A stretch of DNA of 64,000 bases from Larkinella rosea (GCF_003858635.1 NZ_RQJO01000007.1:1427941-1491940), one strand, 5' to 3'. Positions 26,722 through 36,441 are shown, numbered from the stretch's first letter. The notes: generated from the letters alone by a model not told the origin. Made by a program: numbers and translations.

Positions 26722-27728
26722 CAGTTGATCAGCGCGATGGATACGGCAAATAAATGGTCGGTCTCCCGGATTGTTACGGCATCAGAACGGCCCAATAACG
26801 CATACCGTTTTCGCAGGTTATCGAGCCCGATACCCGTAGATTCTTCCTGCGTCTGCCTGGGTTGTTTGTTATTTTCGACCGTAATCGACGCGGGGCTTTC
26901 CTGATAAAGCCGGACCGAAAGTGGCTTACTGGTCGAAACGACGTTGTGTTTGATACAATTTTCCATCAACAGTTGCAAACAGCCGGTAGGCAGGTGTTTG
27001 AACTGATTGGTGGCGTCAAGATCAATTAGCAGGTTAAGCCCGGCTTCATACCGGAATTTCAGCATAAACAGGTAGTTTTCCAGAAACCCCAATTCTTCCT
27101 GTAACGTTGTCGTGCTATCGTTTCGTTTACTCAGAAACTGACGATAAACCGCTGCCAAACGAAGTATGTACTCCTCCGCATTTTCATCCTTATCACGAAC
27201 CATAACCCGAAGGGTACCCAGCGAATTAAACAAAAAGTGCGGGTTGATCTGCTGCCTTAATCCTTCCAGCTCCGCGACCAGGTTTTCGTTCCGCAATTGT
27301 TCATTGTGTTGAATAAGAACTTCCTTTTGTATGGCATTGATAAACGTGAATTGGACGGAGGTGGTCCAAAGGACCGCCAGAAAGAATCGAACGAAAACCT
27401 GCATGTCGAGCAGAAAATAATCCTGAAAGGATGCGAATAAACCATACCGTTTCAGGACAATAAAAAGACCAATGAGCCCAAAATCAGTGAGGGAAATGAC
27501 GGCGACCTTAACGACCGTTGAAACAGGCTTTTTATTCTTAAAAAAAAAGTAAAACCAGAGATTAACAAACCAGATGATCAGCAGCAGCATGGATACCGCC
27601 AGCCCGTACTTTACCAGTTTATAGAGGGATATATTAGGATGGTAAACATCGCGGGCGATCATTCCCATCACCGCAATAAATACGGAACACAAGACGCCCA
27701 GCCAGATAATTCGATTTAGTGAACGCAT
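26721..27728 (-). CDS. LytS/YpdA-type sensor histidine kinase (His_kinase family)
   Basis: A 335-residue kinase with four predicted membrane helices in the first 145 residues and no large periplasmic domain, then the His_kinase signature GLRQQINPHFLFNSLGTLR (phospho-acceptor His about 159) and an HATPase domain with the N box ENCIKHNVV and G box STGIGLDNLRKRY. The pair with the LytTR regulator is the commonest two-component form in Bacteroidota. Signal unknown; may sense membrane or small-molecule cues. Confidence 0.91.
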   Translation of the reverse strand: MRSLNRIIWLGVLCSVFIAVMGMIARDVYHPNISLYKLVKYGLAVSMLLLIIWFVNLWFYFFFKNKKPVSTVVKVAVISLTDFGLIGLFIVLKRYGLFASFQDYFLLDMQVFVRFFLAVLWTTSVQFTFINAIQKEVLIQHNEQLRNENLVAELEGLRQQINPHFLFNSLGTLRVMVRDKDENAEEYILRLAAVYRQFLSKRNDSTTTLQEELGFLENYLFMLKFRYEAGLNLLIDLDATNQFKHLPTGCLQLLMENCIKHNVVSTSKPLSVRLYQESPASITVENNKQPRQTQEESTGIGLDNLRKRYALLGRSDAVTIRETDHLFAVSIALIN

Positions 27729-28175
27729 TTTACGGTCGAATGTTTGCTGGGCTGGAGGATGGATGCCGGGACGCTGGAGGACTATTTACCGGATGCAATA
27801 TCCGCAGCTTTCCTGATGAAACCAACACCGCGGATGAACGGGCAAAAATGGATCGTTTTTTTTCCAGCCTCAAAAACGCTCCGCCTTCCGGTCATTCCAC
27901 TCCCGGAAATATACCTATACTTCGAAAATAGCATTTTTATACTATTCTGAGACGACTTCTAACCATCCTCTAATTTTGGCTACTACCATTTTCCGTACTT
28001 TTGTTGTCGTACACGTGCATTTAGCCTTTTACGTCAAAACTAATACTTTTTTAATTGGTAATATGTTTTTGTAATCATCCAATCTAACGATTTACCAAAC
28101 CCGGTTTTAAATCGAGCTGGCTTCGAGAACAGCACGATTCTTTGGCGAGGACGATTCACCTTTACTTTAAATCTT
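27729..28175. other. Divergent intergenic region, kinase / export operon
   Basis: A 447-bp spacer between the divergent LytS-type kinase and the export operon. The reading frames within it show no protein-like composition. The only supported element is the promoter at 27975-28003, which implies a leader of about 165 nt for the ABC gene. I see no riboswitch or repeat that I can name. Confidence 0.5.
27975..28003 (+). promoter_or_regulatory. Promoter of the ABC-HlyD-TolC operon
   Basis: TTTG (27975-27978), 17-nt spacer, TACTTTTG (27996-28003), matching the Bacteroidota consensus. An overlapping second -7-like TAATTTTG lies at 27971-27978. The start site would be near 28010. Confidence 0.55.
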
Positions 28176-29219
28176 ATGGCATCAAATACTCAATCACATA
28201 TCACCCCCCTCCAACGTCTCATTCGGCTGTTGGGTACCGAAAAGCGCGACATCTGGTACGTTTGTCTCTATGCCCTGGTGGCGGGTTTAATCAGCATGTC
28301 GTTACCCCTGGGGGTGCAAGCGGTTTTCAACCTCGTTTCGGGCGGAATGGTGTTCAGTTCGGTGTACGTATTAATTGGCCTGGTCGTCGTGGGGGTCATC
28401 ATCACCGGTCTGATCCAGATTGGTCAGCAGGCCTTGGTCGAAGTCCTGGAACAACGCCTGTTTGCCAAAGCCGCCCTGGAGTTTACCTACCGGCTGCCCC
28501 GCATCCGGCCTGAGGCTTTGCAGGGACAGCAGGCTCCGGAACTGATGAACCGGTTTTTTGACGTGCTAACCATCCAGAAGGGCATGCCCAAGCTGTTGAT
28601 CGATCTGATGGCGGCCGCCATTCAGATTCTGTTCGGCATCATGCTTCTCTCCTTTTACCACCCGGTTTTTCTGGTCTTCGGGCTTTTCACACTGATTGCG
28701 GTTATCGTCATTGTCTGGTTACTGGGACCCAGCGGATTACGAACCAGCCTGAGTGAGTCAAAGTACAAATATAAAATGGCCGCCTGGCTGGAAGACATCG
28801 CCAATCGGCTGGACGATTACCGGAATCCCCAGCGCGTAAACGAACCATTGATGCGAACCGACGAATACGTCGGGCATTACCTCGAATACCGCAACCAGCA
28901 TTTTCAGGTGCTGAAGCGGTTTTATTACAATGCACTGGCATTCAAGACGGTGGTAACCGGCGGTTTGCTGATTCTGGGTACGGCCCTGGTAGTCGACCGG
29001 CAAATGACTCTCGGTCAGTTCGTAGCGGCCGAACTGGTGATCGTCCTGATTACAGGGTCGGTTGAAAAACTGATCATGGGCATCGATACGGTTTTCGATA
29101 TGCTGACCGCTGTCGAAAAAATGGGCAACGTAACCGACCTCCCGATGGACGACATTGAGCCCGAATCGCCGGCCAACCAGCCCGTACAATCACCGGTTTT
29201 CTCCCCATCCATTTTCTGA
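28176..29219 (+). CDS. ABC exporter transmembrane domain without nucleotide-binding domain
   Basis: A 347-residue protein that matches the membrane half of type I secretion/lipid ABC exporters: six hydrophobic helices between about 25 and 300 (for example the WYVCLYALVAGLISMSLPLG and VVVGVIITGLIQIGQQALVE segments) and the usual coupling loops. In full-length relatives an ATPase of about 220 residues follows; here the chain ends after a short Pro-rich tail and no Walker A, signature or Walker B motif is present in this or the next 60 bp. First gene of an operon with HlyD and TolC genes. Either an ATPase comes from elsewhere or the protein works as a scaffold. Confidence 0.83.
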   Translation: MASNTQSHITPLQRLIRLLGTEKRDIWYVCLYALVAGLISMSLPLGVQAVFNLVSGGMVFSSVYVLIGLVVVGVIITGLIQIGQQALVEVLEQRLFAKAALEFTYRLPRIRPEALQGQQAPELMNRFFDVLTIQKGMPKLLIDLMAAAIQILFGIMLLSFYHPVFLVFGLFTLIAVIVIVWLLGPSGLRTSLSESKYKYKMAAWLEDIANRLDDYRNPQRVNEPLMRTDEYVGHYLEYRNQHFQVLKRFYYNALAFKTVVTGGLLILGTALVVDRQMTLGQFVAAELVIVLITGSVEKLIMGIDTVFDMLTAVEKMGNVTDLPMDDIEPESPANQPVQSPVFSPSIF

Positions 29220-29225
29220 ATGCCT

Positions 29226-29312
29226 GGTTAAAACCCGTTTAGAGTTTATGGTTTCGATCGACTCCACGCATTGGTAGCGTGATGGTTGACCTGAACAGTA
29301 AACGACAAACTA
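29226..29312. repeat. Degenerate intergenic inverted repeat
   Basis: Between the ABC and HlyD genes, GTTTAGAGTTTAT faces AGTAAACGACAAACT, with an inner CCACGC / GCGTGATGG hairpin. Diverged, but the layout and words match the family seen at 17240, 17892 and 21562. It lies inside an operon rather than at its end. Confidence 0.4.
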
Positions 29313-29329
29313 AAAAGGATACACTAAAA

Positions 29330-30691
29330 ATGCTGAATATATCAAATCAACGAATTGACAAAAAGCAGATCGACGCGCTTCCGCTCAAAAACCTGCGGGA
29401 GCTACCCGCGTTACGCGCGGGTCGTCGGCTGGGACGCTGGATGTTGATCGTACTGGCTGTCGGAATCTGTACGTTGTTTTTACCCTGGCGGCAAAACATC
29501 AACGGGGAAGGTACCGTAACGGCCCTAACCCCGCAGGATCGACCACAAACCTTGCAAAATGCGATTGCCGGGCGAATCGAACAGTGGAAAGTTCGCGAGG
29601 GCCAGTTTGTCCAGCGCAACGATACGCTGCTGGTTATATCTGAAATTAAGGATGAATATTTTGACCCCAAACTCCCGCTTCGGTTGAAAGAACAGTTGCA
29701 GGCCAAACAGGGAAGTCTGGTGGCTACCGACGCTAAAATTGCGGCTCTCGATGGTCAGAAAACCGCCCTCGAAAACGGGCTCGCGGTTAAACTGTCGGCG
29801 GCAAGGAATAAAGTTCGTCAGGCTCATTTTAAAGTAGTTAGTGATAGCACGGATCTGATTGCCATTCAGAATACGTTCAAAATTGCGCAGGATCGGCTTC
29901 AACGGTACGAAAAAGGGTATCAGAGCGGTTTGTTTTCGTTGACGGATCTGGAGTCGCGCCGGTTGAAAGTGCAGGAAGACTACGCCAAAGTGATTGCCCA
30001 GGAAAACAAACTGAATGTCACGCGCCAGGAGTTGCTGAATGCGCAGCTGGATCTCGGTACCATCCAGGCCGATTACCAGGAAAAACTTGCAAAAACGCAG
30101 TCAGATCGCAGTTCGGCGGTTTCGTACCGGACCGAAATCGACGGCGAAATTTCCAAGCTTGTCAACAAAATCAGTAGTGTTGATGTGCGCCGGGGCATGT
30201 ACGTCATTCGGGCTCCGCAGAGTGGGTACGTCGTTCGGGCGCTCAAAGCCGGTATTGGCGAAACCATCAAGGAAGGTGAGTCCATTGCCACGCTGCAACC
30301 CGACAAACCGCTCGTCGCCGTTGAACTCTACGTTCGGCCCAACGACGTTCCGCTCATTCAGCCGGGTCGGCACGTGCGCCTGGAATTCGACGGCTGGCCC
30401 GCCGTGCAGTTTTCGGGATGGCCCAATGTCGCCGTTGGAACTTTCGGGGGACAAGTCTCCGTCATCGACGCCGTCAGCAGCACCAACGGAAAATACCGGC
30501 TGCTGATTGAACCGCAGGTGAGTGACAAAGACCCCAATTGGCCTAAGCAGTTGCGGGTCGGGTCGGGCGTCTACGGCTGGGTGATGCTCGACAATGTTCC
30601 GATCTGGTATGAAATCTGGCGAAAACTCAACGGTTTTCCGCCCAGTCTGAAAGCAGAGCCAGGCAGTTCCGGGGAGGGGGCGAAAAAATGA
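29330..30691 (+). CDS. HlyD family secretion periplasmic adaptor
   Basis: From the ATG at 29330, preceded by an AAAAAGGA stretch, the product is 453 residues; earlier in-frame starts at 29279 and 29282 fall in the repeat. One membrane helix (about 43-62) anchors it in the inner membrane. A lipoyl-like half motif (AGRIEQWKVREGQFV, about 85), a long alpha-hairpin (about 130-270, coiled coil) and the second lipoyl half (YVIRAPQSGYVVRALKAG) follow, then a beta-barrel domain. It bridges the ABC membrane protein to TolC across the periplasm. Overlaps tolC by four bases. Confidence 0.9.
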   Translation: MLNISNQRIDKKQIDALPLKNLRELPALRAGRRLGRWMLIVLAVGICTLFLPWRQNINGEGTVTALTPQDRPQTLQNAIAGRIEQWKVREGQFVQRNDTLLVISEIKDEYFDPKLPLRLKEQLQAKQGSLVATDAKIAALDGQKTALENGLAVKLSAARNKVRQAHFKVVSDSTDLIAIQNTFKIAQDRLQRYEKGYQSGLFSLTDLESRRLKVQEDYAKVIAQENKLNVTRQELLNAQLDLGTIQADYQEKLAKTQSDRSSAVSYRTEIDGEISKLVNKISSVDVRRGMYVIRAPQSGYVVRALKAGIGETIKEGESIATLQPDKPLVAVELYVRPNDVPLIQPGRHVRLEFDGWPAVQFSGWPNVAVGTFGGQVSVIDAVSSTNGKYRLLIEPQVSDKDPNWPKQLRVGSGVYGWVMLDNVPIWYEIWRKLNGFPPSLKAEPGSSGEGAKK

Positions 30692-32124
30692 AAACCGTCG
30701 TCGGTATTTTAAAAATTGTCCTGCTGATCGGAACACTGGTGTTGGGATCAAAACCGGCTAAAGCCCAACCAGCCGACACGCTTACGTTTACGGCGGCTGA
30801 GTTCTTCAACGCCGTTACCCAATACCACCCCATCGTCCGGTTATCGTCACTGCTGAGCCAGGAAGCCCAGCAGGAAGTGCTTCAGGCCCGGGGCGCGTTC
30901 GATCCAAAGCTGTTTTCGTCTTACGATAAAAAGCAATTTGGAAATACGCTTTATTACGACAAATGGCAGTCGGGACTGGCGGTTCCCATCCTGCCCGGAG
31001 GAATCGATCTGAAAATCACCCACGACCGGTTTGGGGGAAAATACGTTAACCCGGAAGAACGGTTGGCAACGCCGGGGCTGACCAGCATTGGCGTGTCGGT
31101 GCCAATTGGTCAGGGGCTTCTCATCGATGCCCGCCGGAACACCCTGCGCCAGGCCCAGCTCGCCATCGATCTGGCCGAAGCGGATCGGCTCAAGCTGATT
31201 AACAAAACGCTGTTCGATGCCGCCAAAACGTATTGGGACTGGTTTTTTGCCTACCAGCAATTCCGGTTGCTGGATGATGGGTTACGACTCGCCGATACCC
31301 GGTTTCGGGCCACCCGCGACCGTGCGCTGCTGGGTGATGTAGCCGCCATCGACACGACAGAAGCCCTCATCACGGCGCAGGATCGTCAGGTTCAGCGCGA
31401 GCAGTCCGTGGTTGCCCTGCAAAATACCCGCCTTCGGCTCATGGCGTTTTTGTGGAACGCCGACCGTCAACCGGTTGAACTGCCGGAACGGGTCGTTCCG
31501 CAAGGGGCGCTGGTGGGCTATCTCGATGAACCCGTTGTGCAAAACCTCCTCAACCGCGCGGCTGAACTGCATCCGGAGTTGACCAAACTCCAAACCAAGG
31601 AGCGCCAGCTGGCGATTGAGGAGCGGTTTCGACGGTCGCTACTGAGACCCCAGTTTAACGTCAGCGCCAGTCTGCTGAGCGGTTTGCCGGTTTTTGGTGA
31701 GATCAACGGCCTGCCTGCTTACTACGGTTTTCGCAGCACAAATTATAAAGTGGGGCTCGACTTTGCTTTACCGCTTTTCCTGCGCAAAGAGCGGGGCAAA
31801 TTGCAGCAGGTTCAAATCAAAGCCCAGCAAATCAATCTGGAGCGCCAGCAGGTCAACCGCGACATCGCCAACGACATCCGGACCGCCTGGAATGAGCTCA
31901 AAACGTTGGAGCGGCAAATGCAGGTTCAGCAGCAAACCGTTCAGAATCAGCAGCGTCTGGTACAGGCGGAGCAACAGAAATTTGACATGGGCGAAAGTTC
32001 GCTTTTTCTGATCAACACCCGTGAAACCAAGCTGATCGACCTGCAAATCAAGTGGGAAGAAATGAAATCGAAATACCAGAAAGCCATCGCCGACCTGTAT
32101 TACCGGGCCGGAACGACGCCGTAA
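30688..32124 (+). CDS. TolC family outer membrane efflux protein
   Basis: A 478-residue exported protein with a signal peptide (IVLLIGTLVLGSKPAKA) and two outer membrane efflux repeats, each with long helices rich in Gln, Glu and Leu (about 145-220 and 370-450). It forms the outer membrane channel for the HlyD adaptor; its ATG overlaps the HlyD stop (ATGA). The operon carries no recognisable substrate gene, so the exported molecule is unknown. Confidence 0.9.
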   Translation: MKTVVGILKIVLLIGTLVLGSKPAKAQPADTLTFTAAEFFNAVTQYHPIVRLSSLLSQEAQQEVLQARGAFDPKLFSSYDKKQFGNTLYYDKWQSGLAVPILPGGIDLKITHDRFGGKYVNPEERLATPGLTSIGVSVPIGQGLLIDARRNTLRQAQLAIDLAEADRLKLINKTLFDAAKTYWDWFFAYQQFRLLDDGLRLADTRFRATRDRALLGDVAAIDTTEALITAQDRQVQREQSVVALQNTRLRLMAFLWNADRQPVELPERVVPQGALVGYLDEPVVQNLLNRAAELHPELTKLQTKERQLAIEERFRRSLLRPQFNVSASLLSGLPVFGEINGLPAYYGFRSTNYKVGLDFALPLFLRKERGKLQQVQIKAQQINLERQQVNRDIANDIRTAWNELKTLERQMQVQQQTVQNQQRLVQAEQQKFDMGESSLFLINTRETKLIDLQIKWEEMKSKYQKAIADLYYRAGTTP

Positions 32125-32160
32125 GGTTGGACAAAAACGCGGTGTTGGTCCCGGAGGATT

Positions 32161-32913
32161 TTACAGTTGCAGCACGGTAAATTCCACCCGTCGGTTAAGT
32201 TTTTTGTTGGGTTCATTATCGTTGGGAGCCGCTGGCCGGTTATCGCCGTAGCCCTGGAATTGCAGGCGGTTTTCGGCGATTCCCCGCTGGATGAGGTAGT
32301 TGGTAATCACCCGCGCCCGGTTTTCGGACAGGGACTGATTCAATCGCCGGTCGCCGACATTGTCGGTGTGTCCGGCGATCTCGATGACCAGTTTGGGATA
32401 ACGGTTTAGCGTGTTCAGCAATTTATCAAGTTGCGGATACGACTCTTTGCGGAGTATGTAACTACTCTGATCAAAATACACATTATCGAGTCGGATTTTA
32501 TCATTGACTTTTAAATCCCGAAAAACACTGTCCGGCTTTTCAGCCACCGTTTTTTCTGAAACCGCTTTTTCCATCAAGGCAAGGTGTTCATAGTTGGCGC
32601 AGGTATCGCAGGGAACCAGCAGCACTTCTTCCATGACAAAATAGCCTTTGGCAGTTGTGTTGATAATGACGGTATCGGCTTTTCCGAGCGTAAAAGCAAA
32701 AGGCCGTCCGGGGACACTTTGCCCCGTAAACGTTTTCTTCGAGAGCACTGCCTTTACGCGATACGTCGCCGGAATTTCAGTTTTAGTTTGTTCGTCCAGC
32801 GCCTTGATTACGAAATCGGTAATGTGCGTGGTAATACGTTTTGCCGCAGGTTGAGCCCGCACATTAGTATGGAATAAAATGATTAGCCAAACAACTAAAT
32901 ATCCGTAGCGCAT
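32161..32913 (-). CDS. OmpA family protein
   Basis: A 250-residue exported protein with signal peptide (YLVVWLIILFHTNVRAQ). A N-terminal region (about 25-140) resembles the Ig/transthyretin-like domains common in Bacteroidota OmpA proteins. The C-terminal OmpA peptidoglycan-binding domain (about 160-250) has LVIEIAGHTDNVGDRRLNQ, SENRARVITNYL and GYGDNRP. It probably anchors the outer membrane to the cell wall. Convergent with tolC and separated by 36 bp. Confidence 0.9.
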   Translation of the reverse strand: MRYGYLVVWLIILFHTNVRAQPAAKRITTHITDFVIKALDEQTKTEIPATYRVKAVLSKKTFTGQSVPGRPFAFTLGKADTVIINTTAKGYFVMEEVLLVPCDTCANYEHLALMEKAVSEKTVAEKPDSVFRDLKVNDKIRLDNVYFDQSSYILRKESYPQLDKLLNTLNRYPKLVIEIAGHTDNVGDRRLNQSLSENRARVITNYLIQRGIAENRLQFQGYGDNRPAAPNDNEPNKKLNRRVEFTVLQL

Positions 32914-32930
32914 CGGGATTTCAAAAAAAT

Positions 32931-32992
32931 ATGGTTTTTAGTTTAGATTGCGAAGACACGAATGCGTCATCCCATCATGAACTAAAAACCAT
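32931..32992. repeat. Intergenic inverted repeat upstream of OmpA gene
   Basis: ATGGTTTTTAGTT (32931-32943) is the exact reverse complement of AACTAAAAACCAT (32980-32992). The 36-nt loop holds GACACGAATGCGTC, a GACnC/GnGTC mini-hairpin. It lies between lepA (upstream) and the OmpA gene. Confidence 0.65.
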
Positions 32993-33005
32993 AACTGGCA
33001 CTTGA

Positions 33006-34793
33006 TTAGTTGATTTTCAAAACCGCCATGAAGGCTTCCTGCGGAATTTCTACGTTTCCGACCTGGCGCATCCGCTTCTTCCCTTTTTTCTGTTTTTCCA
33101 GCAGTTTGCGTTTCCGGCTGATGTCACCCCCGTAACATTTGGCCAAAACGTCTTTCCGAAGGGCTTTCACGGTTTCGCGGGCGATGATTTTCTGCCCGAT
33201 TGCCGCTTGAATCGCAATTTCAAACTGTTGGCGGGGCAACAATTCGCGCAATTTTTCGCAAAGTTTTTTGCCCCACTCGTAGGCTTTATCCCGGTGAACA
33301 ATAGCCGAAAGCGCGTCGACTCCCTCGCCGTTCAGCATGATGTCGAGTTTCACCATCGTCGATTCCCGGTTACCCAGAAATTCGTAGTCGAGCGAGGCAT
33401 ATCCGCGCGAGATGGTTTTCAGTTTATCGAAAAAGTCGAAAACCACTTCCGCCAGCGGCATTTCAAACTGAAGTTCAACGCGATCGGCAGTCAGGTACAC
33501 CTGGTTTTTGAACAAACTCCGTTTGTCCATACACAATCCAATGATGGCTCCCACATATTCGGCCTTGCTGATGATCTGTGCTTTAATGAACGGCTCTTCG
33601 ATCCAGTCGATGCTGCTGGGGTCAGGCATTTCGGCCGGGGCACTCACCTGAAGCGTTTCACCTTTCGTTGTAATTACTTCAAACCGCACCGATGGTACGG
33701 TGGTAATGACGGTCATATCAAACTCGCGCTCCAGACGTTCCTGCACGATTTCCATGTGCAGCATGCCCAGAAAACCGCATCGGAAACCGAAACCCAAGGC
33801 CGCCGAGGTTTCCGGTTCCCAAACCAGGGAAGCATCGTTGAGCTGCAACTTTTCCATGGCTTCCCGAAGCTCTTCGAATTCGCTGGTATCGACCGGGTAA
33901 ATCCCGGCAAAAACCATCGGTTTTACTTCTTCAAAACCCTGAATGGCAGTAGATGAAGGCCGGGCCAAATGAGTAATCGTATCCCCTACTTTTACTTCTT
34001 TCGCCACTTTAATGCCGGAAATCAGGTAACCGACATCCCCGCATTCGATGACATCTTTGGGAACCTGACTCAGCTTCAGCGTACCAATTTCGTCCGCGAA
34101 ATATTCTTTCCCGGTCGCCATGAATTTAACCTTATCGCCTTTGCGTATGCGGCCGTTCTTAACCCGGAAAATAACTTCGATGCCTCGATAGGAATTAAAC
34201 TGGGAATCGAAAATCAAGGCTTGCAACTCGCCTTCGGGATCGCCGGTTGGAGGTGGTACCCGCTCGACGATGGCGTTCAAAATGGCTTCGATCCCGATCC
34301 CTTCTTTGCCACTCGCCGGAATGATGTCTTCGCGTTCGCAGCCGATCAGATCCACCATTTCGTCTTTCACTTCTTCCGGCATGGCGCCAGGCAAGTCGAT
34401 CTTGTTCAAAACCGGGATGATAACCAGATCGTTATTCATCGCCAGATACAGGTTCGAAATCGTTTGAGCTTCCGTTCCCTGCGACGCATCCACGAGCAGC
34501 AACGCACCTTCGCAAGCGGCTATAGAGCGGGAAACTTCGTACGAAAAGTCAACGTGACCCGGCGTATCGATGAGGTTGAGCGTGTATTTTTCCCCTTTGT
34601 AGAGGTAATCCATCTGAATAGCGTGGCTCTTGATGGTGATCCCGCGTTCCCGCTCCAGGTCCATGTCATCCAGAAACTGAGCCTGCATGTCGCGCTCGCC
34701 AATGGTTTTTGTAAACTCCAGTAATCGGTCGGCCAAGGTGCTTTTACCGTGGTCGATATGGGCAATAATGCAAAAATTACGAATATGCTTCAC
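33006..34793 (-). CDS. lepA: Translation elongation factor 4 (LepA)
   Basis: A 595-residue ribosome-bound GTPase that influences translocation and 30S biogenesis. G motifs: [10 protein letters not shown] (G1, about 10-19), the switch-[17 protein letters not shown] (G3, about 77), NKIDLPGA (G4, about 131) and the SGKEGIG G5 region. The C-terminal LepA-specific domain ends in [19 protein letters not shown], as in other LepA. Full length and starts at a canonical [16 protein letters not shown]. Preceded by a TATTTTTG -7 element. Confidence 0.95.
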   Translation of the reverse strand: MKHIRNFCIIAHIDHGKSTLADRLLEFTKTIGERDMQAQFLDDMDLERERGITIKSHAIQMDYLYKGEKYTLNLIDTPGHVDFSYEVSRSIAACEGALLLVDASQGTEAQTISNLYLAMNNDLVIIPVLNKIDLPGAMPEEVKDEMVDLIGCEREDIIPASGKEGIGIEAILNAIVERVPPPTGDPEGELQALIFDSQFNSYRGIEVIFRVKNGRIRKGDKVKFMATGKEYFADEIGTLKLSQVPKDVIECGDVGYLISGIKVAKEVKVGDTITHLARPSSTAIQGFEEVKPMVFAGIYPVDTSEFEELREAMEKLQLNDASLVWEPETSAALGFGFRCGFLGMLHMEIVQERLEREFDMTVITTVPSVRFEVITTKGETLQVSAPAEMPDPSSIDWIEEPFIKAQIISKAEYVGAIIGLCMDKRSLFKNQVYLTADRVELQFEMPLAEVVFDFFDKLKTISRGYASLDYEFLGNRESTMVKLDIMLNGEGVDALSAIVHRDKAYEWGKKLCEKLRELLPRQQFEIAIQAAIGQKIIARETVKALRKDVLAKCYGGDISRKRKLLEKQKKGKKRMRQVGNVEIPQEAFMAVLKIN

Positions 34794-34827
34794 GTTGTGA
34801 AAACGGTTGTCTATCTCAGTGGAAATA

Positions 34828-34835
34828 CAAAAATA
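34828..34835 (-). promoter_or_regulatory. Probable -7 element of lepA
   Basis: TATTTTTG on the minus strand, exact to TAnnTTTG, about 35 nt before lepA. No TTG is at the usual spacing, so support is partial. Confidence 0.4.
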
Positions 34836-34857
34836 CTCAAAAAACCGCAGATTGCGT

Positions 34858-34988
34858 TAACCCTGTCAGCGCCGGGCCGTCGATACGGTCGAAGACCCTG
34901 CCTGCGGGTTGAAGCTTCTTGTAAACGCAGTCTGGTACCGAAAATCGCTTAGCTAAGTTTGGCTTCGCTTTAACCGCTGACAGGGTTA
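34858..34988. repeat. Long-range inverted repeat at the end of the DUF819 gene
   Basis: TAACCCTGTCAGCG (34858-34871) and CGCTGACAGGGTTA (34975-34988) are perfect reverse complements enclosing 103 nt with smaller stems such as GAAGCTTC and ACCC/GGGT. The right arm contains the stop codon of the DUF819 gene. The inner motif CAGCG/CGCTG recalls the GCTGACGC tips elsewhere. Confidence 0.7.
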
Positions 34989-36212
34989 GGGCGAAGCCAG
35001 TTGCATCAGGATTCCGCAAACGTAACCCATGTAGGTTCCAACGGCGTATCCCAAAATTGCCATCAACACGCCAACCGGGGCCAGAACCGGGTGAAACGCA
35101 GCCGCAATAATCGGCGCGGTGGCCGGGCCACCAATACAAGCCTGGCTGCCGACCGCCAGAAAGAAGTACGGTGCGCGGATCAACCGGCTGAAACCGATCA
35201 TCAGCAACACATGAAAAAACATCCAGACCAGGCCTACCAGAATTAATCCGGGGTGGTCGGCAATGGCCAGAATATTCATTTTCAAGCCAATGGTGGCAAT
35301 CATCAGGTACAGAAAAACCGTAGCGACTTTCGACGCCCCAGCGCCTTCCAAATTTCGGAACCGCGTGAACGAAAGACCAATTCCAATGGCGGTTGCCAGA
35401 CCGACGATCCAGAAAAACGGCGCATTCAGGCTAAACCGGCTCAGTAAGGGGGAATGCGTATCGATAAACGGGGCGATCCGGTCAGCCAGGGCGTGAGAAA
35501 CCGCCGTAGCCCCAAAACCAACTGCCAGAATAACGACCAAATCGGTCGCTGTAGGCATTTTCCGAATCGCGTCCACCTGTTGCTGAATCCGTTGCCTGAC
35601 CTCTTCTACCGCGCTGGCATCGGCCCGCAACCAGCGGTCGATGGCGGTTGAATGACCGGCTCCGTATAATAATACGCCCAGCCAGAGATTGGATATAAAG
35701 ACATCGACCGTAACGATGGCGGAAAATAAATTGCTGCTGGGCTGAAAGACTTCCTTGAGCGCCGTTTGATTCGCTCCTCCACCAATCCAGGTTCCGGCCA
35801 ACGTAGCCAGACCTCGCCAGACGGCATTCGGACCCTCCCCGCCCACCAGTTCCGGAGCTACTTTAGCAATGACAAAAACCGCCAGTGGCCCACCGAGCAT
35901 AATGCTGATGGCTGAAGCCGCAAACATTAGAATCGATTTGCGACCCAGCCGCCGAAACGCTTTAAAATCAACGCTGAGCGTGAAAAGTACCAGCGAAGCA
36001 GGCAACAAAATGCGCGAAACCACAGGATATAATGCGGTATTTTCGGCATCGACCCAGCCAAAGGTATTCAGGAGCGAGGGCAGAAAATAGCAGAGCAGCG
36101 TGGGCGGAACGTAGTAATAAAACGTTTGCCAGGAAGGTCGTGAACTGTCGGCGGAGGTAAGAACCGCAGCTAAAATCAAAAAGAGGACGCCGAGAGTAAT
36201 GGTATCCGTCAT
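34986..36212 (-). CDS. DUF819 family membrane protein
   Basis: A 408-residue integral membrane protein with about 11 hydrophobic segments. The motif GTWIGGGANQTALKEVF near residue 145 and the SQACIGGPATAPIIAAAF segment near 360 are typical for DUF819 (YjcL). Two similar halves hint at an inverted-repeat transporter fold, as in glutamate/bile acid transporters. Function not established; a carboxylate or peptide transporter is plausible. Its stop lies in the right arm of an inverted repeat shared with the lepA upstream region. Confidence 0.8.
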   Translation of the reverse strand: MTDTITLGVLFLILAAVLTSADSSRPSWQTFYYYVPPTLLCYFLPSLLNTFGWVDAENTALYPVVSRILLPASLVLFTLSVDFKAFRRLGRKSILMFAASAISIMLGGPLAVFVIAKVAPELVGGEGPNAVWRGLATLAGTWIGGGANQTALKEVFQPSSNLFSAIVTVDVFISNLWLGVLLYGAGHSTAIDRWLRADASAVEEVRQRIQQQVDAIRKMPTATDLVVILAVGFGATAVSHALADRIAPFIDTHSPLLSRFSLNAPFFWIVGLATAIGIGLSFTRFRNLEGAGASKVATVFLYLMIATIGLKMNILAIADHPGLILVGLVWMFFHVLLMIGFSRLIRAPYFFLAVGSQACIGGPATAPIIAAAFHPVLAPVGVLMAILGYAVGTYMGYVCGILMQLASP

Positions 36213-36350
36213 TGGACTATGATTGCGGTGATGGTTTTGATTTTGATGATGTGAGTAATCTTAAAAACTCAAATAACTGCAAAAATCACGTAATCCGCTA
36301 AATCACCAAATCCCACACATCCTTAAATCACTGTCATCATCGTAACAAAC
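36213..36350. repeat. Degenerate reiterated-word region upstream of DUF819 gene
   Basis: The stretch holds GGTGAT, GATTTT and GATGATG words on the left and ATCACnnAATC, AAATCACC and CATCATCG on the right, so the two sides can pair in several registers. It is the loosest example of the intergenic inverted-repeat type, and I could not fix a single stem. Confidence 0.35.
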
Positions 36351-36351
36351 A

Positions 36352-36377
36352 ACGCCGGCCTCAACCTGAGCCGGCGT
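36352..36377 (-). terminator. Hairpin terminator downstream of the tRNA-like RNA
   Basis: Eight-bp stem ACGCCGGC (36352-36359) / GCCGGCGT (36370-36377) with a 10-nt loop. On the minus strand it is followed by TGTTTGTT. It lies 112 nt beyond the 3' end of the tRNA-like RNA and would end its primary transcript; it sits upstream of the DUF819 gene. Confidence 0.6.
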
Positions 36378-36420
36378 GTTAAGATTACACTTCATCAACA
36401 AACTAAAAACCAATCGGAAT

Positions 36421-36441
36421 GCAGCTACAGAAGCGAGCTGC
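36421..36441 (-). other. Small hairpin in the 3' trailer of the tRNA-like RNA
   Basis: GCAGCT (36421-36426) pairs with AGCTGC (36436-36441) over a 9-nt loop. It lies between the mature 3' end of the tRNA-like RNA and its presumed terminator, and might guide processing. Short and of uncertain meaning. Confidence 0.35.
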
